Below, in pieces: positions 53,751 through 64,000 of a DNA stretch of 64,000 nucleotides. Position 1 is the first letter of the stretch. The number at the start of each line of letters is the position of its first letter. A model generated the notes under the pieces. The model made no database searches and was not told where the DNA came from. It saw nothing but the letters and a program-made list of their open reading frames with translations. Origin of the DNA: Rhodoferax sp. OV413 (GTDB taxonomy: Bacteria; Pseudomonadota; Gammaproteobacteria; Burkholderiales; Burkholderiaceae_C); NCBI RefSeq assembly GCF_900104385.1, contig NZ_FNJA01000005.1, forward strand, positions 369,881-433,880, read 5' to 3'. A program made the translations under genes and the position numbers.

Positions 53751-56700
53751 TTAAATTGCCTCCATTCCCGACCGCATGCCGAGCTGGCCCTCGAGCATGT
53801 CGGCCACTGCCTGCAGCAGCCCGCGATTGCCGGGCATGTCTTCGTGGGTAGCATCGATGCGCACCATGGCCATGTCCGACTGGGCCAGCTGGTTCGCCAG
53901 CGCATCGATATCTTCCTGGCGCCGCTGCGCCGTCCACCAGGCGCAGGCCGGCACCTGCAGCGCCGACAGCGGACCACTGGCGAGCGCCAGCCGGCGCAGC
54001 CGGTGCCCGACAATCAGGTGCCGGGCGAGCTCAATGTCGCTCATCGCGGCGTAGACCGCACGGGCCTGCCGGCGCGACCCGGCCACCCGTGACAGCCAGC
54101 CGGCCAGAGCCGCAGGATCGGCGTCGGCGTCCGGCAGTTCGGCCAGCCGCATGTCGCCGTCGTCGATATGGATGGCGCTGCCGGGCTGCATCGCACGCAC
54201 GAAGGCCGTCACTTCGCGGCGCCAGTCCAGCAGCTCGCCCAGCCCGGCCGCCGGCAGGTACGGGTCGATCAGGCCGAGGTAGGCCACGCGCTGGCCTTGC
54301 GCTTCGAGCCTGGCCGCTACCTGCGCCGCGAGGGTGCCACCGAGCGACCAGCCCAGCAGCAGGTACGGCCCCTGTGGCTGCTCTTGGCGGATCGCACGCG
54401 CGTAGTCGGCCGCCATCTGCTCCAGCGACGCGTCGTAGAACGCGAGATCGGACAGCATCCGGCACATCAGGCCGATCACCGGCCGCTGGCCTAGCAACAG
54501 GCGCGCCAGTGGCTGGTAGTCGAAGACGGTGCCATAGCCCGCATGCATGCAGAACAGCGGCAGGCCTTCCTGGCCCATGCCGTTCAGTCGCACCAGCGGC
54601 GAACCCGCAAACGAGGCCATGGCCGGGACTGCGGCCACGGCTTCGACCTGAGCGGCGCCGCGTTCGAGCAGGCCGGCGATAGTCGGCCTTTGCAGCAGAT
54701 CACGCAGCTTCAGCCGAGGCCCCGGCAGACCCAGGGCCGCCATGCGTCCGACGGCCTTCAGGCTCAGCAGCGAGTCGCCGCCGAGTTCGAAGAAGTTGTC
54801 GGTCTCGCCGACGCGGGGCACGCCGAGTACTTCCTGCCACACCGTGGCCAGGGCCGCGGCTTCCGGGGTGGACGGTGCCACCCAGCGCTGCGCCGCCCGG
54901 CTGTCCGGCGCTGGGAGGGCATGCCGGTCCAGCTTACCGCTGATCAGCCGCGGCAAGGCGTCCAGCACGATCACATGCGCGGGCACCATGTAGTCGGGCA
55001 GGCTGTCGGCCAGGCCCGGCTTGACGCAGGCCGCCAACGCATCCCCGTCTTCGCCCGCAGCCGGCACGACGTAGGCTACGAGTTGCCGCCGTGTGCCGGC
55101 CTCGATGGCCAGCACTACCGCGTCGGCTACGCCGGGCAGGACACGCAGTCGGGCCTCGATCTCGCCGAGCTCGATGCGGAAGCCGCGGATCTTCACCTGA
55201 TGGTCCTGCCGGCCCATGTATTCGAGCTGCCCGTCCTCGCGCCAGCGCACCAGGTCGCCGGTACGGTACAGTCGCCCGCCCGCGGCATCGAAGGGATCGG
55301 CTACATAGCGCTCGGCGGTCATCCCGCCCTGGCCCAGATAGCCGCGCGCCAGACCTTCTCCGCCGATGTAGAGCTCACCCACCATGCCGCGCGGCAGCAG
55401 TCTCAGCGCCGCGTCCAGCACATAGGCACTGCGGCGCCCGACCGGCTGGCCGATGGGCGCATAGGCGCAGTCGAAGCTGGTGTCGGCATCGGCCTTCCAG
55501 ATCAGCGGCGTGACCACGGTTTCGGTCGGTCCATAGCCATTGATCAGGCGCTGCGGGCGCAGGTGCTTGCGCACCCGGTCGAAAGCCTCGCGCGGCATGG
55601 CTTCGCCGCCGAACACGTAGAGCTCCACCGGCGGCGCCTCGCCTTGCAGCTCTGCCGAATCAGCCATCTGTGCCAGGTAGGCCGGCGGGAAGGCGGCATT
55701 GCCCACCCCGTGGCGCTTCAGCGCGGCCAGGGTTTGCGGCGCGTCCCAGAGTTCGTCGTCGCGCAGCGCCAGCGCGGCGCCGATGCTGAGCGCGGTGAGC
55801 CAGCGCTCGTGCGCACCGTCGAAAGAGAACGACATGAAATGCAGTTCACAAGACTGCGCGCGCATGCCGTAGATGTCGGCCACCGCCTGGCAATGCATGG
55901 CCAGCGGGCCGTGCGCCACCGCCACGCCCTTGGGCCTGCCGGTCGAGCCGGAGGTGTAGATCACGTAGGCGATCTGCGCGGGGTGCACGGGAAGGCGCGG
56001 GTCATGCGCCGGCGCCCCGGCCAGGTCGAGCCGGTCCACGCAGATCGACGGCACAGACGACAGCACAGAGGCCGGCAGCCTGTCCGCCAGGTCCGACTGA
56101 GTCAGCACCAGGGCCAGGCCGCTGTCGGCCACGATGTAGGCGTTGCGCTCCTCGGGGTTGGCCGGGTCCAACGGCACATAGGCCGCGCCGGCCTTGAGCA
56201 CAGCCAGGAAGGCGACGATGCTCTGTTCAGAACGGCGCAGCGCCACGCCGATGCGGGTTTCCGGTCCGGCACCGGCAGTGATCAGGTGGTGCGCCAACCG
56301 GTTGGCGGCCGTATCCAGGTCGGCGCAGCTCGTCACCCGGTCCAGCACGCGCAGCGCATCGGCTGTGGGCTGGCGCGCGGCCTGGGCCGCGATCAGCTCG
56401 TGGATTGCCAGGGCCTGCGGTGCCGCGCCCACGCCCTGCGCCATCTGTCGCAGCACGGCGTGTTCGATGGCGTCGACTAGGCCGATTTCTCGCAACCTCC
56501 GTTCGCCACTCGCGGCAAGCTGCTTCAGCAGGTGCATGAAGCTGCAGCTCAACTGCTCCACATCATCCTGGCGCAGCATGTCGCGCCGATAGACCAGCTT
56601 GACCGACAGTTGCTCGGCCAGATGCACTTCCACGTCCATTGGATAGGTGGTCACGTCATGGGTGCGCACGTTTTCGAAACGCAGTGAGCGCTCACGGTGT

Positions 56701-59700
56701 TCGGCCAGCGTCGCGTCCACCGGGTAGTTCTCGAACACCACGATGCTGTCGAACAGGCCCTCGCCGCCGTGACCGGACCAACGTTGGATCTCGTGCAGCG
56801 GCGTGTGCTCGTGCTCGCGCGCCACCAGGTTGCGCTCTTGCAGCAGGCGCAACCAGGCGCCCACGCTGGCATCGGCGGCGGTATCCACCACCACGGGCAG
56901 TGTGTTGATGAACAGCCCGAGCATGCGGTCGGCGCCGGTGAGCTCGGCCGGCCGGCCGGCAACAGTGGCGCCGAACACCACGGCCTGCTGGCCGGTCGAG
57001 GCGGCCAGCGCCAGTGCCCATGCGCCCTGCACCAGCGTGTTTGGCGTGACGCGTTCGCGCCGAGCCGCGGCCACCAGAGCGGCCGTCTGCGCGACATCGC
57101 AGCGCGCCAGCACCGAGCCATGCCCTGCGCCAATGACAGGGCGGCGCAAAGCGTCGGCCAGCCGGGTGGGCTCGGGCAAGCGCGCCAGCTCCGTGCGCCA
57201 GTAGGCCTCGTGAGGGGCCGCGTCCTGGCCGGCGAGCCAAGCGATGTAGTCGCGGTAGGGGCGCGGCGCCGGGCCGAGTGGCGCACCGTGGTATCGCGCC
57301 AGCACCTCGCCGAGCAGTTGCGAGGTGCCCCAGCCGTCCAGCAACAGATGGTGGCGGGTCCACACGAAATGGTGGCTTCGCTCGGCGCGGCGGATCAGCG
57401 CCAGGCGCAGCAGCGGCGGCCGCCTCAGGTCGAAAGCGCGATGCTGGTCCTGGGCGAACACGTCCAGCGCCTCTGCCAGGTCTGGCCGGTCGCGCCAGTC
57501 GAGCCGCTCGAAAGGTACCGCCACCTGGCGCGCCACCCATTGCAGCGGCTGCGCGTCGTCCTGCACGAAGCCGGTACGCAGAATCGGGTGGCGCTCGACG
57601 GCGGCGCGCCAGGCGTCGATGAAGCGCAGCTCGTCCAAGCCTTCGATGTCCACGCGCAGTTGGTTCACATAGGCCGCGCCGGCTTCGTCGAGCATGCTGT
57701 GATACAGCAGGCCGCGCTGCATCGGCCCCAGCGGATACAGGTCGGCGATGTCCGCCAGCGGCACAGGCAGCGCGTCCAGGCCGGCCTGGTGCAGACCGGA
57801 CAGAGGAAAGTCCGCAGGCGTTAGTGCCACGGCACCGGTGAGGCAATGCTGCAGCAATGCTTCCAGGCGCTGGCCCATGCGGGCCAGTAGCGCCTTGATC
57901 TCGCGGCCTTCGTGGATGCGGCAGCTGTAGGTCCATTGCAATGTGAGCCGACCTTGATAGACACGTGCGCCCACGTCCAGCCAGGCGCGGCGCCGGCTGC
58001 CCGGAGCGCGCTGGCTGCCGGCGCTTTCGTCGGCGATGCGCCATGCCGATCCGGCATCGGCACGCTCGTCGATCTGGCCCAGGTAATTGAACTTGACCAG
58101 CGGCTGCGGCGCATCGGCCAGGCCCGTGCCTTGCGCGGACAGGTGGCGCAGCAGGCCGTAGCCGAGCCCTTTGCCCGGCACGGCGCGCAACTGGCCGAGC
58201 ACAGATTTCAGGTCGGTGGCCAGCGCTTCTCCCCGGGCGGCCAGGCGCTGCGGATACAGCGAGGTAAACCAGCCGATACTGCGGCTCAGGTCGAGCTCGC
58301 CGATGTCTTCGCGTCCGTGCCCCTCGAGTTCGACCAGCACGCTGTCGCGTCCGGCCCATTCGCACAGCGTCTGCGTCAACGCGGTCAGCAGCAGTTCGTC
58401 GATGCGCACCCGTGCCTGCCGCGCCGCGTCGACCACCAGACGGCGCGTGAAGGCCTCATCGAAGTCCAGCGTGACCACTTCGGCATCGGCCACGGTGTTG
58501 CGGCCCTGCGCGTTGCCGGGCAGGTCCACGCCGCCGCTGCTCATCGCCTGCCAGTACGGCAGTTGCGCCAGCAGGGCCGGGCTGTCCGCCTGCGCGCGCA
58601 ACAGCAAAGTCCAGTCCTGCCAGCCCGCGCTTTGCGGCAGCGGCTCGGGCTGCTGCGCCGGCTGCCGGGCCTGGAGGAAACAGGTTTCCAGGTCTTCCAG
58701 CAGGATGCGCCAGGACACGGTGTCGATCACCAGATGGTGGGCAGCCAGCAGCAACCGCGCGCCGGCAGGGCCGACATCGATCCAGGTGGCGTGGAACGGG
58801 CGCGCCAGGCTCAGGCCGCGCTGCAGCCGCTCCACCGTCTGCGCCAGCGCGGCCAGTGGCTCCTCGGCCTGGCTCAGGTCGATGAAGTCCAGATATGCAA
58901 TCTCGCCGGATGCGGCGACCTGCTGTTGCCAGCCATCGCCATGGCGCGAGAAGCTCAGTCGCAATGCGCCGTGGTGCGCAACCAGGCGCTCGATCGCGGT
59001 CTGCAGCTGCGCGGCATCGACGCCGCGTTCGCCCGCCAGCATCAGCGACTGGTTCCAATGGTGCGCATCCTCGAAGCCCTGCTCGAAGAACCACGACTGG
59101 ATTGGCGTGAGGGCGAAGGGCTGCCCGGGGTCGAGCCGGACGACCTGCGGGCCGGCTACGGCCGCCGATGCCGGATCGGCCAGCACATCGGCCAGTGCCG
59201 CTACCGTCTGCGCCTGCATCATCTGCCGCGGCGTAACGACCAGGCCCTGGCGGCGTGCCCGCGCCACGATCTGCAGCGTGAGAATGGAGTCGCCGCCGAG
59301 TTCGAAGAAGTTGTCATTCCGGCCGACGCGCGGCGCCTTCAATAGTGCGGCCCAGATGCCGGCCAGCGCTTCCTCGACCGGACCGACGGGTACCTCATAG
59401 GAGGCACCGGCCTGGGCTTGGGCCTGCGGCAGTGCACGCCGGTCGAGCTTGCCGTTGGCGGTGAGCGGCAAGGCGTCCAGCCACGTCAGCGTGGCGGGCA
59501 GCATGTAGTCGGGCAAGCTGCGCGCCAGCGCGGCGCGCAGGCGCGCAGCGTCGGCCGTGGCCCCGGTTTGCGGCACCACATAGCCATGCAGCTGCAGCCG
59601 ACCATCGGCCTCGGCGCGCGCGATCACGGCGGCGTCGAGCACGCCGGTCTGGCTGCGCAGCATGCGGGCGATCTCGTCGAGTTCGACGCGGTAGCCGCGC

Positions 59701-62700
59701 ACTTTCACCTGATCGTCGACGCGGCCCAGGAACAGCAGGCTGCCGTCTTCGAGCTGGCGCACGCGGTCGCCGCTGCGGTAGAGCCGCAGACCGGGCCGCT
59801 GCGGATGCGCCACGAAACGCTCCGCCGTCTGCCCCGGCCTGCCCTGGTAGCCGCGCGCGAGCTGCAGCCCGCCCAGATACAGTTCGCCGGCCACACCGTG
59901 TGGCACCGGCTCCAGCCGTTCGTCGAGCACATAGGCGCTGTTACCCGCCAGCGGCAGGCCGATGGGTAGCGTCTGCAGTCGGCTGTCGGCCAACGCTGCG
60001 GGCTGCGTGAGGATGCCCACCGTCGTCTCGGTCGGACCGTAGTGGTTCAGCACGTTCAGGCCGGGCCGCAAGGCGGCCACGCGCTCAAGCAGCGCGCGGC
60101 TCGTGGCCTCGCCGCCGAGGATAAGGTAGCGCGCGGGCAGCACGCCCGCCGGGTCGACCGCCGACAGCAGCGCCTGCAGATGGCTAGGCACGATCTTGAG
60201 CACGTCCACATGCTGCGCACGCATGGTGGCGGCGAAGGCGTCGGGATCGAAGGCCTCGTGGGCCCCGATAAGATGCAGCCGCTGGCCGCTACACAGCGCG
60301 CCGAACAGCACGGTGTTGCCCAGGTCCGCCGCCACGGTGGACACCATGGCCATGCCGCCCTCATACGCAGGCTGCGGCAAATCGAGCCGCGCCAGTAGCG
60401 CCTGCACGTAATTGGCCAGTGCTGCGCGCGTGACCGTCACTCCCTTGGGCTGGCCGGTGGAGCCCGAGGTGTAGGCGAGATAGGCCGCCTGCTGCGGCTG
60501 GACCGCCGGGGCCGCGAATTCCCTTTGCGCATCCACCGAGGGCACTCCGAAGCCGGGCAGCATGCCCTCCGCCATTGGCCAGCCGTGCAGCGGCCACACC
60601 GGCAGGCCTGCATCCCAGTCGAGCGGATGGCCGGCCAGCAGCAATGCCGCACGGCTGTCGCGCAGCTGGTAGGAAAGCCGCTCCGCCGGCAGTGCCGGAT
60701 CCAGCGGCACATAGGCGCCGCCGGCCTTGAGCACGGCCAGCACGGCCAGCACGAAGGGCACGCCGCGTTCGGCGTGGATGGCCACGCGCACCTCGGGGCC
60801 GACGCCGGCCTGGCACAACGCCAGGGCTAGTCGGTCGCTGGCGGCATCAAGCTGGCCCTGGTTGAGCCGGCCAGCCATGTCCTGTGCGCCGCCGTGCCCG
60901 GGTTCGGCCCGTGCATGGACCTCCCATAGCGACAGGATGTCGGCCGCGTGGTGGACCGATGGCGCGGTTTCCAGTCCCGCGCTGCCCTGCGCTCTGGCGG
61001 TGTGGGCCAGCAGGGGAACGGCGGGTACCTGCGCGGCATACAGGTCGGCGAAGGCTTCGAGGAAGGCATCCACCTCACGCGCCATCGACTCGACGCAGGC
61101 TGTGTCGATCCAGGCCAGATCGGCCAGGTAGTCCAGCGTCAGTTCGCGGCCGACCAGGACGCGCAGAGTCAGTGGGTAGTGGCTGCCGCTTTCGCCATCG
61201 AGCGGGCCGAAGCGCAGGCCTTCCGGCGCGCCCTGGCGCAGCGCCTCGTCCACCGGGTAGTTCTCGAAAACCAGGATGGTGTCGAACAAACCGCCTCCGC
61301 TGCCGCCTGGTCCGGTGCGCTGGATTTCGTTGAGCGGCGTACGTTCGTGCTCGCGCGATGCGGCGTTCTGCGCCTGCAGCGCGCGCAGCCAGTCCCACAG
61401 CGCCAGGCTTGGCGCGCAATCGGCCACCACCGGCAGAGTGTTGATGAACAGGCCCAGCATCTGCTCGGCGCCGGGCAGGCTCATCGGCCGGCCCGCGACG
61501 GTGACGCCGAAGACCACGACGCGCTGGCCCGCATGGCGGTTCAGCGCCAGCGCCCAGGCCGCCTGCAGCAAGGTGTTCAGCGTGACGCGAGCCTGCCGCG
61601 CCACAGCCTGCAGGCGCAGCGTGCGCGCCTCGTCGAGCACCGTCTGGCGCTGTGCACGCCGTGCCGCGGGCGAAAGCTCGCGCGGCGTGGCGTGGGCCAG
61701 CAGCGTGGGCTCGTCGAGAGCGGACAGCCGCTGGCGCCAGTAAGCCAGGCTGGCCTCGCCGTCATGCTGGCCCAGCCACTGGATGTAATCGCGGTAGCGG
61801 CCCAGGCGCGGCGGCAGTGCGCGGCCGCCGTACAGGGTCAGCATCTCGGCGATCAACTGCGCCTTGCTCCAGCCATCGAGCAGGAGATGGTGGCTGGTCC
61901 AGACCAGATGCATGGCATCGGGACCGGTGCGCACCAGCACCAGGCGCAGCAGCGGCGGCTCGGCCAGGTCAAAGCCCTGCACGAGCTCGGCCTGCGCCAA
62001 CGCGTCCAGCCCGCCGGCCACATCCTCCCAGCGCCGCCCGTCCTCCAGACGCAACGGTACCTCCACCTGGCGCGCCACCCACTGCAGTGGTCGCTCCGCA
62101 TCGGCCAGGAAGCCGGTGCGCAGGATCTCGTGGCGCGCCATGGCGCCCTGCCAGGCCTGGCGGAAGCGTTCCACGTCCAGGCCCTGCACGTCTACCCGCA
62201 GCTGCGTGACGTAGGCGCTGCCCTGGCGTTCGTAGACGCTGTGGAACAGCATGCCGGCCTGCATCGGTGACAGCGGGTACAGGTCCTCCACCCGCGAAGG
62301 GGCGAGCGTCGACGCCAGCGCATCCAGGCCCGGCTGGGCCAGTTGCGCCAACGGGAAGTCCGATGGCGTGAGTCCCTGGGCGCCGCTGGTGCAGTGCGCA
62401 ATCAGGGCTTCGAGCTCGCGCTGGAAGGCGTCTACCCAGGCGCGCACTGCCACTTCGTCGTGGCGGGCCCGGCTGTAGCTCACGACCAGGCGCAGCTCGC
62501 CGTCGTAAACCTGGCCGTTGACGGCGAATTCGTGGGTCAGCGCGGTGTCGGGGTGCACTTCGTCGCCGGCCGATTCGGCCGCCGGGCGCCAGCGCGCCTG
62601 CGCATCGAAGCTGCCGTCGAATTGGCCCAGGTAGTTGAACAGCACTTGCGCGGGACCGTAGTCGCCATCTTGGGCAGCGGTGGTGCCGGTCTGCAGCGCT

Positions 62701-64000
62701 TCGCGCTGCGCCGGCGTGCCCAGGGCCTTGAGCACGCCATGGCCCAGACCACGACCGGGCACGGCACGCAGGGTTTCCTTGACGCGCTTGAGCGCTGCGC
62801 CGGTGTCACCAGTGGGCTCAATCACCACCGGGTACAGGCTGGTGAACCAGCCAACGGTGCGTGTGAGATCGATCCCGTCGAACACGTCTTCGCGGCCATG
62901 TCCTTCGAGATCGATGGCCACGCGCGAGACGCCACCGGCCTCGCACAGGGCGCGGCCGAGTGCGGTCAGCAGCAGGTCATTGACCTGGCTGCGATAGGCC
63001 GCGGGCGCCTGTTTTAGCAAGGCCTGGGTGTGGGCGCGGCCGAGCCGCACTTCCAGACGTTCGCGTTCGCGCTGGGTGGCAGCGCCCTGCGGATGGGCGC
63101 AGGCAAGGGCCGGTGCGGCACGCTGGGCGCGCCAGTGGTCGAGTTCACCGGCGTAGTCGGAAGCGTGGCGGACCAGTGTTTGCGCCCAGTCCTGGTAGCT
63201 GCTGGTGCGGAGGGGCTGTGTGAGCGGCTGGCCGGCCAGGGCCTGGTCATAGGCTTGGTTCAAGTCCTGCAGCAGGATGCGCCAGGACACTCCGTCCACT
63301 GCCAGGTGGTGGATGACCAGCAGCAGCCGCGAGCTGCCGTCGGCGACGTCGATGGCCACAGCGCGCAGCAGCGGGCCAGCGGCGAGGTCCAGGCTGCGTT
63401 GGGCTTGCTGGCAGATGGCGGTGATGTCGGCGGCATCGTCGGCTTGGCGCTGCCACAACACTTGGTCTACAGCATGGGGGGCCATCGGTGCATAAACCTG
63501 GCGCCATTGGTCACCCGTGTGGCCATCTTCAAGGCGGGTGTAGCGCAGACGCAGCGCATCGTGGTGTGCGAGCAGCGCGGCCAGGGCCTGGCGCAACGCG
63601 GCGATATCCAGTGGCTGCGCGGCTTGCAGCAGAACGGATTGGTTCCAATGACTGTGTTGCAAGCCGTTCTGCCATTGCAGGCTGCTGCGGGCGAAGAAGT
63701 CGGACTGGATCGGCAGCAGAGGCACCAGGCCGCTGGGCGCGGGGCGCGCCGCCGCGGGGCTGCGACCATCAGCGGGGTCGAGCGTTTCGGCCACCGCCGC
63801 CAGCAGGGCCACGCTCTGGCGTTCGAAGAGCTGGCGCGGCGAGATCACCAGGCCTTGTTGCCGCGCACGTGCCACGATCTGCAGGCTCAGGATGGAATCG
63901 CCCCCGATCTCGAAGAAGTTATCGTGGCGGCCCACCTGAGCCAACCGCAGGACTTCGCACCATATAGCGGCCAGCACCACCTCCACCCCACCCTGCGGCG
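53751..64000 (-). CDS. non-ribosomal peptide synthetase, C-terminal part, terminal module with thioesterase (partial, 5' end outside window)
   Basis: About 3,415 residues are visible; the true start lies beyond the right edge. Domain order with residue positions counted from 63986: PCP (about 25, [11 protein letters not shown]), epimerase (60-515, [16 protein letters not shown]), C (570-1000, HHLLLDGW), A (1060-1540, [11 protein letters not shown]), PCP (1556, [11 protein letters not shown]), epimerase (1600-2040, [10 protein letters not shown]), C (2083-2520), A (2560-3020), PCP (3065, GGDSLLS), thioesterase (3140-3411, GWSLGG). PCPs before epimerases have GGDSI, the last GGDSL, as expected. 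By-eye specificity residues for the first A domain read D-L-T-K-I-G-H-V-G, the Asp type. The last read D-G-E-A-V-G-G-V-T, close to the hydroxyornithine type. Two D-configured residues therefore precede a final hydroxyornithine. Confidence 0.92.
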   Translation of the reverse strand, partial: PQGGVEVVLAAIWCEVLRLAQVGRHDNFFEIGGDSILSLQIVARARQQGLVISPRQLFERQSVALLAAVAETLDPADGRSPAAARPAPSGLVPLLPIQSDFFARSSLQWQNGLQHSHWNQSVLLQAAQPLDIAALRQALAALLAHHDALRLRYTRLEDGHTGDQWRQVYAPMAPHAVDQVLWQRQADDAADITAICQQAQRSLDLAAGPLLRAVAIDVADGSSRLLLVIHHLAVDGVSWRILLQDLNQAYDQALAGQPLTQPLRTSSYQDWAQTLVRHASDYAGELDHWRAQRAAPALACAHPQGAATQRERERLEVRLGRAHTQALLKQAPAAYRSQVNDLLLTALGRALCEAGGVSRVAIDLEGHGREDVFDGIDLTRTVGWFTSLYPVVIEPTGDTGAALKRVKETLRAVPGRGLGHGVLKALGTPAQREALQTGTTAAQDGDYGPAQVLFNYLGQFDGSFDAQARWRPAAESAGDEVHPDTALTHEFAVNGQVYDGELRLVVSYSRARHDEVAVRAWVDAFQRELEALIAHCTSGAQGLTPSDFPLAQLAQPGLDALASTLAPSRVEDLYPLSPMQAGMLFHSVYERQGSAYVTQLRVDVQGLDVERFRQAWQGAMARHEILRTGFLADAERPLQWVARQVEVPLRLEDGRRWEDVAGGLDALAQAELVQGFDLAEPPLLRLVLVRTGPDAMHLVWTSHHLLLDGWSKAQLIAEMLTLYGGRALPPRLGRYRDYIQWLGQHDGEASLAYWRQRLSALDEPTLLAHATPRELSPAARRAQRQTVLDEARTLRLQAVARQARVTLNTLLQAAWALALNRHAGQRVVVFGVTVAGRPMSLPGAEQMLGLFINTLPVVADCAPSLALWDWLRALQAQNAASREHERTPLNEIQRTGPGGSGGGLFDTILVFENYPVDEALRQGAPEGLRFGPLDGESGSHYPLTLRVLVGRELTLDYLADLAWIDTACVESMAREVDAFLEAFADLYAAQVPAVPLLAHTARAQGSAGLETAPSVHHAADILSLWEVHARAEPGHGGAQDMAGRLNQGQLDAASDRLALALCQAGVGPEVRVAIHAERGVPFVLAVLAVLKAGGAYVPLDPALPAERLSYQLRDSRAALLLAGHPLDWDAGLPVWPLHGWPMAEGMLPGFGVPSVDAQREFAAPAVQPQQAAYLAYTSGSTGQPKGVTVTRAALANYVQALLARLDLPQPAYEGGMAMVSTVAADLGNTVLFGALCSGQRLHLIGAHEAFDPDAFAATMRAQHVDVLKIVPSHLQALLSAVDPAGVLPARYLILGGEATSRALLERVAALRPGLNVLNHYGPTETTVGILTQPAALADSRLQTLPIGLPLAGNSAYVLDERLEPVPHGVAGELYLGGLQLARGYQGRPGQTAERFVAHPQRPGLRLYRSGDRVRQLEDGSLLFLGRVDDQVKVRGYRVELDEIARMLRSQTGVLDAAVIARAEADGRLQLHGYVVPQTGATADAARLRAALARSLPDYMLPATLTWLDALPLTANGKLDRRALPQAQAQAGASYEVPVGPVEEALAGIWAALLKAPRVGRNDNFFELGGDSILTLQIVARARRQGLVVTPRQMMQAQTVAALADVLADPASAAVAGPQVVRLDPGQPFALTPIQSWFFEQGFEDAHHWNQSLMLAGERGVDAAQLQTAIERLVAHHGALRLSFSRHGDGWQQQVAASGEIAYLDFIDLSQAEEPLAALAQTVERLQRGLSLARPFHATWIDVGPAGARLLLAAHHLVIDTVSWRILLEDLETCFLQARQPAQQPEPLPQSAGWQDWTLLLRAQADSPALLAQLPYWQAMSSGGVDLPGNAQGRNTVADAEVVTLDFDEAFTRRLVVDAARQARVRIDELLLTALTQTLCEWAGRDSVLVELEGHGREDIGELDLSRSIGWFTSLYPQRLAARGEALATDLKSVLGQLRAVPGKGLGYGLLRHLSAQGTGLADAPQPLVKFNYLGQIDERADAGSAWRIADESAGSQRAPGSRRRAWLDVGARVYQGRLTLQWTYSCRIHEGREIKALLARMGQRLEALLQHCLTGAVALTPADFPLSGLHQAGLDALPVPLADIADLYPLGPMQRGLLYHSMLDEAGAAYVNQLRVDIEGLDELRFIDAWRAAVERHPILRTGFVQDDAQPLQWVARQVAVPFERLDWRDRPDLAEALDVFAQDQHRAFDLRRPPLLRLALIRRAERSHHFVWTRHHLLLDGWGTSQLLGEVLARYHGAPLGPAPRPYRDYIAWLAGQDAAPHEAYWRTELARLPEPTRLADALRRPVIGAGHGSVLARCDVAQTAALVAAARRERVTPNTLVQGAWALALAASTGQQAVVFGATVAGRPAELTGADRMLGLFINTLPVVVDTAADASVGAWLRLLQERNLVAREHEHTPLHEIQRWSGHGGEGLFDSIVVFENYPVDATLAEHRERSLRFENVRTHDVTTYPMDVEVHLAEQLSVKLVYRRDMLRQDDVEQLSCSFMHLLKQLAASGERRLREIGLVDAIEHAVLRQMAQGVGAAPQALAIHELIAAQAARQPTADALRVLDRVTSCADLDTAANRLAHHLITAGAGPETRIGVALRRSEQSIVAFLAVLKAGAAYVPLDPANPEERNAYIVADSGLALVLTQSDLADRLPASVLSSVPSICVDRLDLAGAPAHDPRLPVHPAQIAYVIYTSGSTGRPKGVAVAHGPLAMHCQAVADIYGMRAQSCELHFMSFSFDGAHERWLTALSIGAALALRDDELWDAPQTLAALKRHGVGNAAFPPAYLAQMADSAELQGEAPPVELYVFGGEAMPREAFDRVRKHLRPQRLINGYGPTETVVTPLIWKADADTSFDCAYAPIGQPVGRRSAYVLDAALRLLPRGMVGELYIGGEGLARGYLGQGGMTAERYVADPFDAAGGRLYRTGDLVRWREDGQLEYMGRQDHQVKIRGFRIELGEIEARLRVLPGVADAVVLAIEAGTRRQLVAYVVPAAGEDGDALAACVKPGLADSLPDYMVPAHVIVLDALPRLISGKLDRHALPAPDSRAAQRWVAPSTPEAAALATVWQEVLGVPRVGETDNFFELGGDSLLSLKAVGRMAALGLPGPRLKLRDLLQRPTIAGLLERGAAQVEAVAAVPAMASFAGSPLVRLNGMGQEGLPLFCMHAGYGTVFDYQPLARLLLGQRPVIGLMCRMLSDLAFYDASLEQMAADYARAIRQEQPQGPYLLLGWSLGGTLAAQVAARLEAQGQRVAYLGLIDPYLPAAGLGELLDWRREVTAFVRAMQPGSAIHIDDGDMRLAELPDADADPAALAGWLSRVAGSRRQARAVYAAMSDIELARHLIVGHRLRRLALASGPLSALQVPACAWWTAQRRQEDIDALANQLAQSDMAMVRIDATHEDMPGNRGLLQAVADMLEGQLGMRSGMEAI

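Noticed and set aside
54543..59400. Several long plus-strand frames within the NRPS
   Set aside because: They lie opposite conserved A, C and E domain motifs and have shadow-like composition.
1..64000. CRISPR arrays, tRNA or rRNA genes
   Set aside because: No regularly spaced repeats and no tRNA or rRNA-like sequence were found on either strand by reading.

Overview
The window reads like a chromosomal segment of a betaproteobacterium in the Burkholderiales, probably close to the Comamonadaceae. The evidence is the pairing of an H-NS protein with a lysine/alanine-tailed HU protein, GGAGACAAAC-type ribosome sites, TctC/Bug solute receptors, and the DUF1302/DUF1329/RND set. This placement is inference; no rRNA or tRNA gene is present to confirm it.

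Layout. (1) 149-3079: a PuuP-like amine permease and PatD (gamma-aminobutyraldehyde dehydrogenase), a putrescine-use pair. (2) 4164-6371: four small genes of unknown function, all on the + strand, separated by attC-like recombination sites, with no integrase in view. This looks like an integron cassette array lacking an integrase (CALIN); the fourth gene is frameshifted. (3) 6458-7195: an alanine/lysine-rich protein. (4) 7551-29910: a LysR regulator facing a 21-kb run of 19 minus-strand genes, many overlapping by ATGA. They encode SDRs, an FAD monooxygenase, a type I extradiol dioxygenase, a second VOC protein, a Rieske ferredoxin, a C-C bond hydrolase-like protein, FAH-family and SMP-30-family hydrolases, a HisD-like dehydrogenase, a phytoene-desaturase-like oxidoreductase, a TctC receptor, an MFS carrier, and the RND + YCF48 + DUF1329 + DUF1302 envelope set. 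It looks like a complete uptake-and-breakdown pathway for a hydrophobic, probably aromatic compound that I cannot name. Overlapping palindromes lie upstream of its first gene.

(5) 30153-36717: a patchwork with an IS3-family element whose transposase is frameshifted, a divergent LysR/DHA2-MFS pair, H-NS and HU-like genes, and decayed fragments of Ku and ParB. (6) 36758-64000: a siderophore locus. On the minus strand are a PvdQ-like Ntn acylase overlapping a PvdE/SyrD-type ABC exporter, and a small DUF4880-like protein. On the plus strand are an unusual esterase/siderophore-acyltransferase fusion, an ornithine N5-monooxygenase, then a strong Fur box and a tightly coupled uptake operon (FecI sigma, FecR, TonB receptor with signalling domain, FhuD, FhuB, siderophore-interacting reductase, FhuC). 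A convergent giant NRPS runs off the right edge.

How the siderophore genes fit together. The visible NRPS order is PCP-E-C-A-PCP-E-C-A-PCP-TE. Specificity residues read by eye suggest Asp for the first A domain and N5-hydroxyornithine for the last, which matches the ornithine hydroxylase and acyltransferase nearby. PvdE plus PvdQ homologues suggest pyoverdine-style maturation: an acylated precursor exported to the periplasm and deacylated there. The sigma/anti-sigma/receptor trio suggests cell-surface signalling by the siderophore itself.
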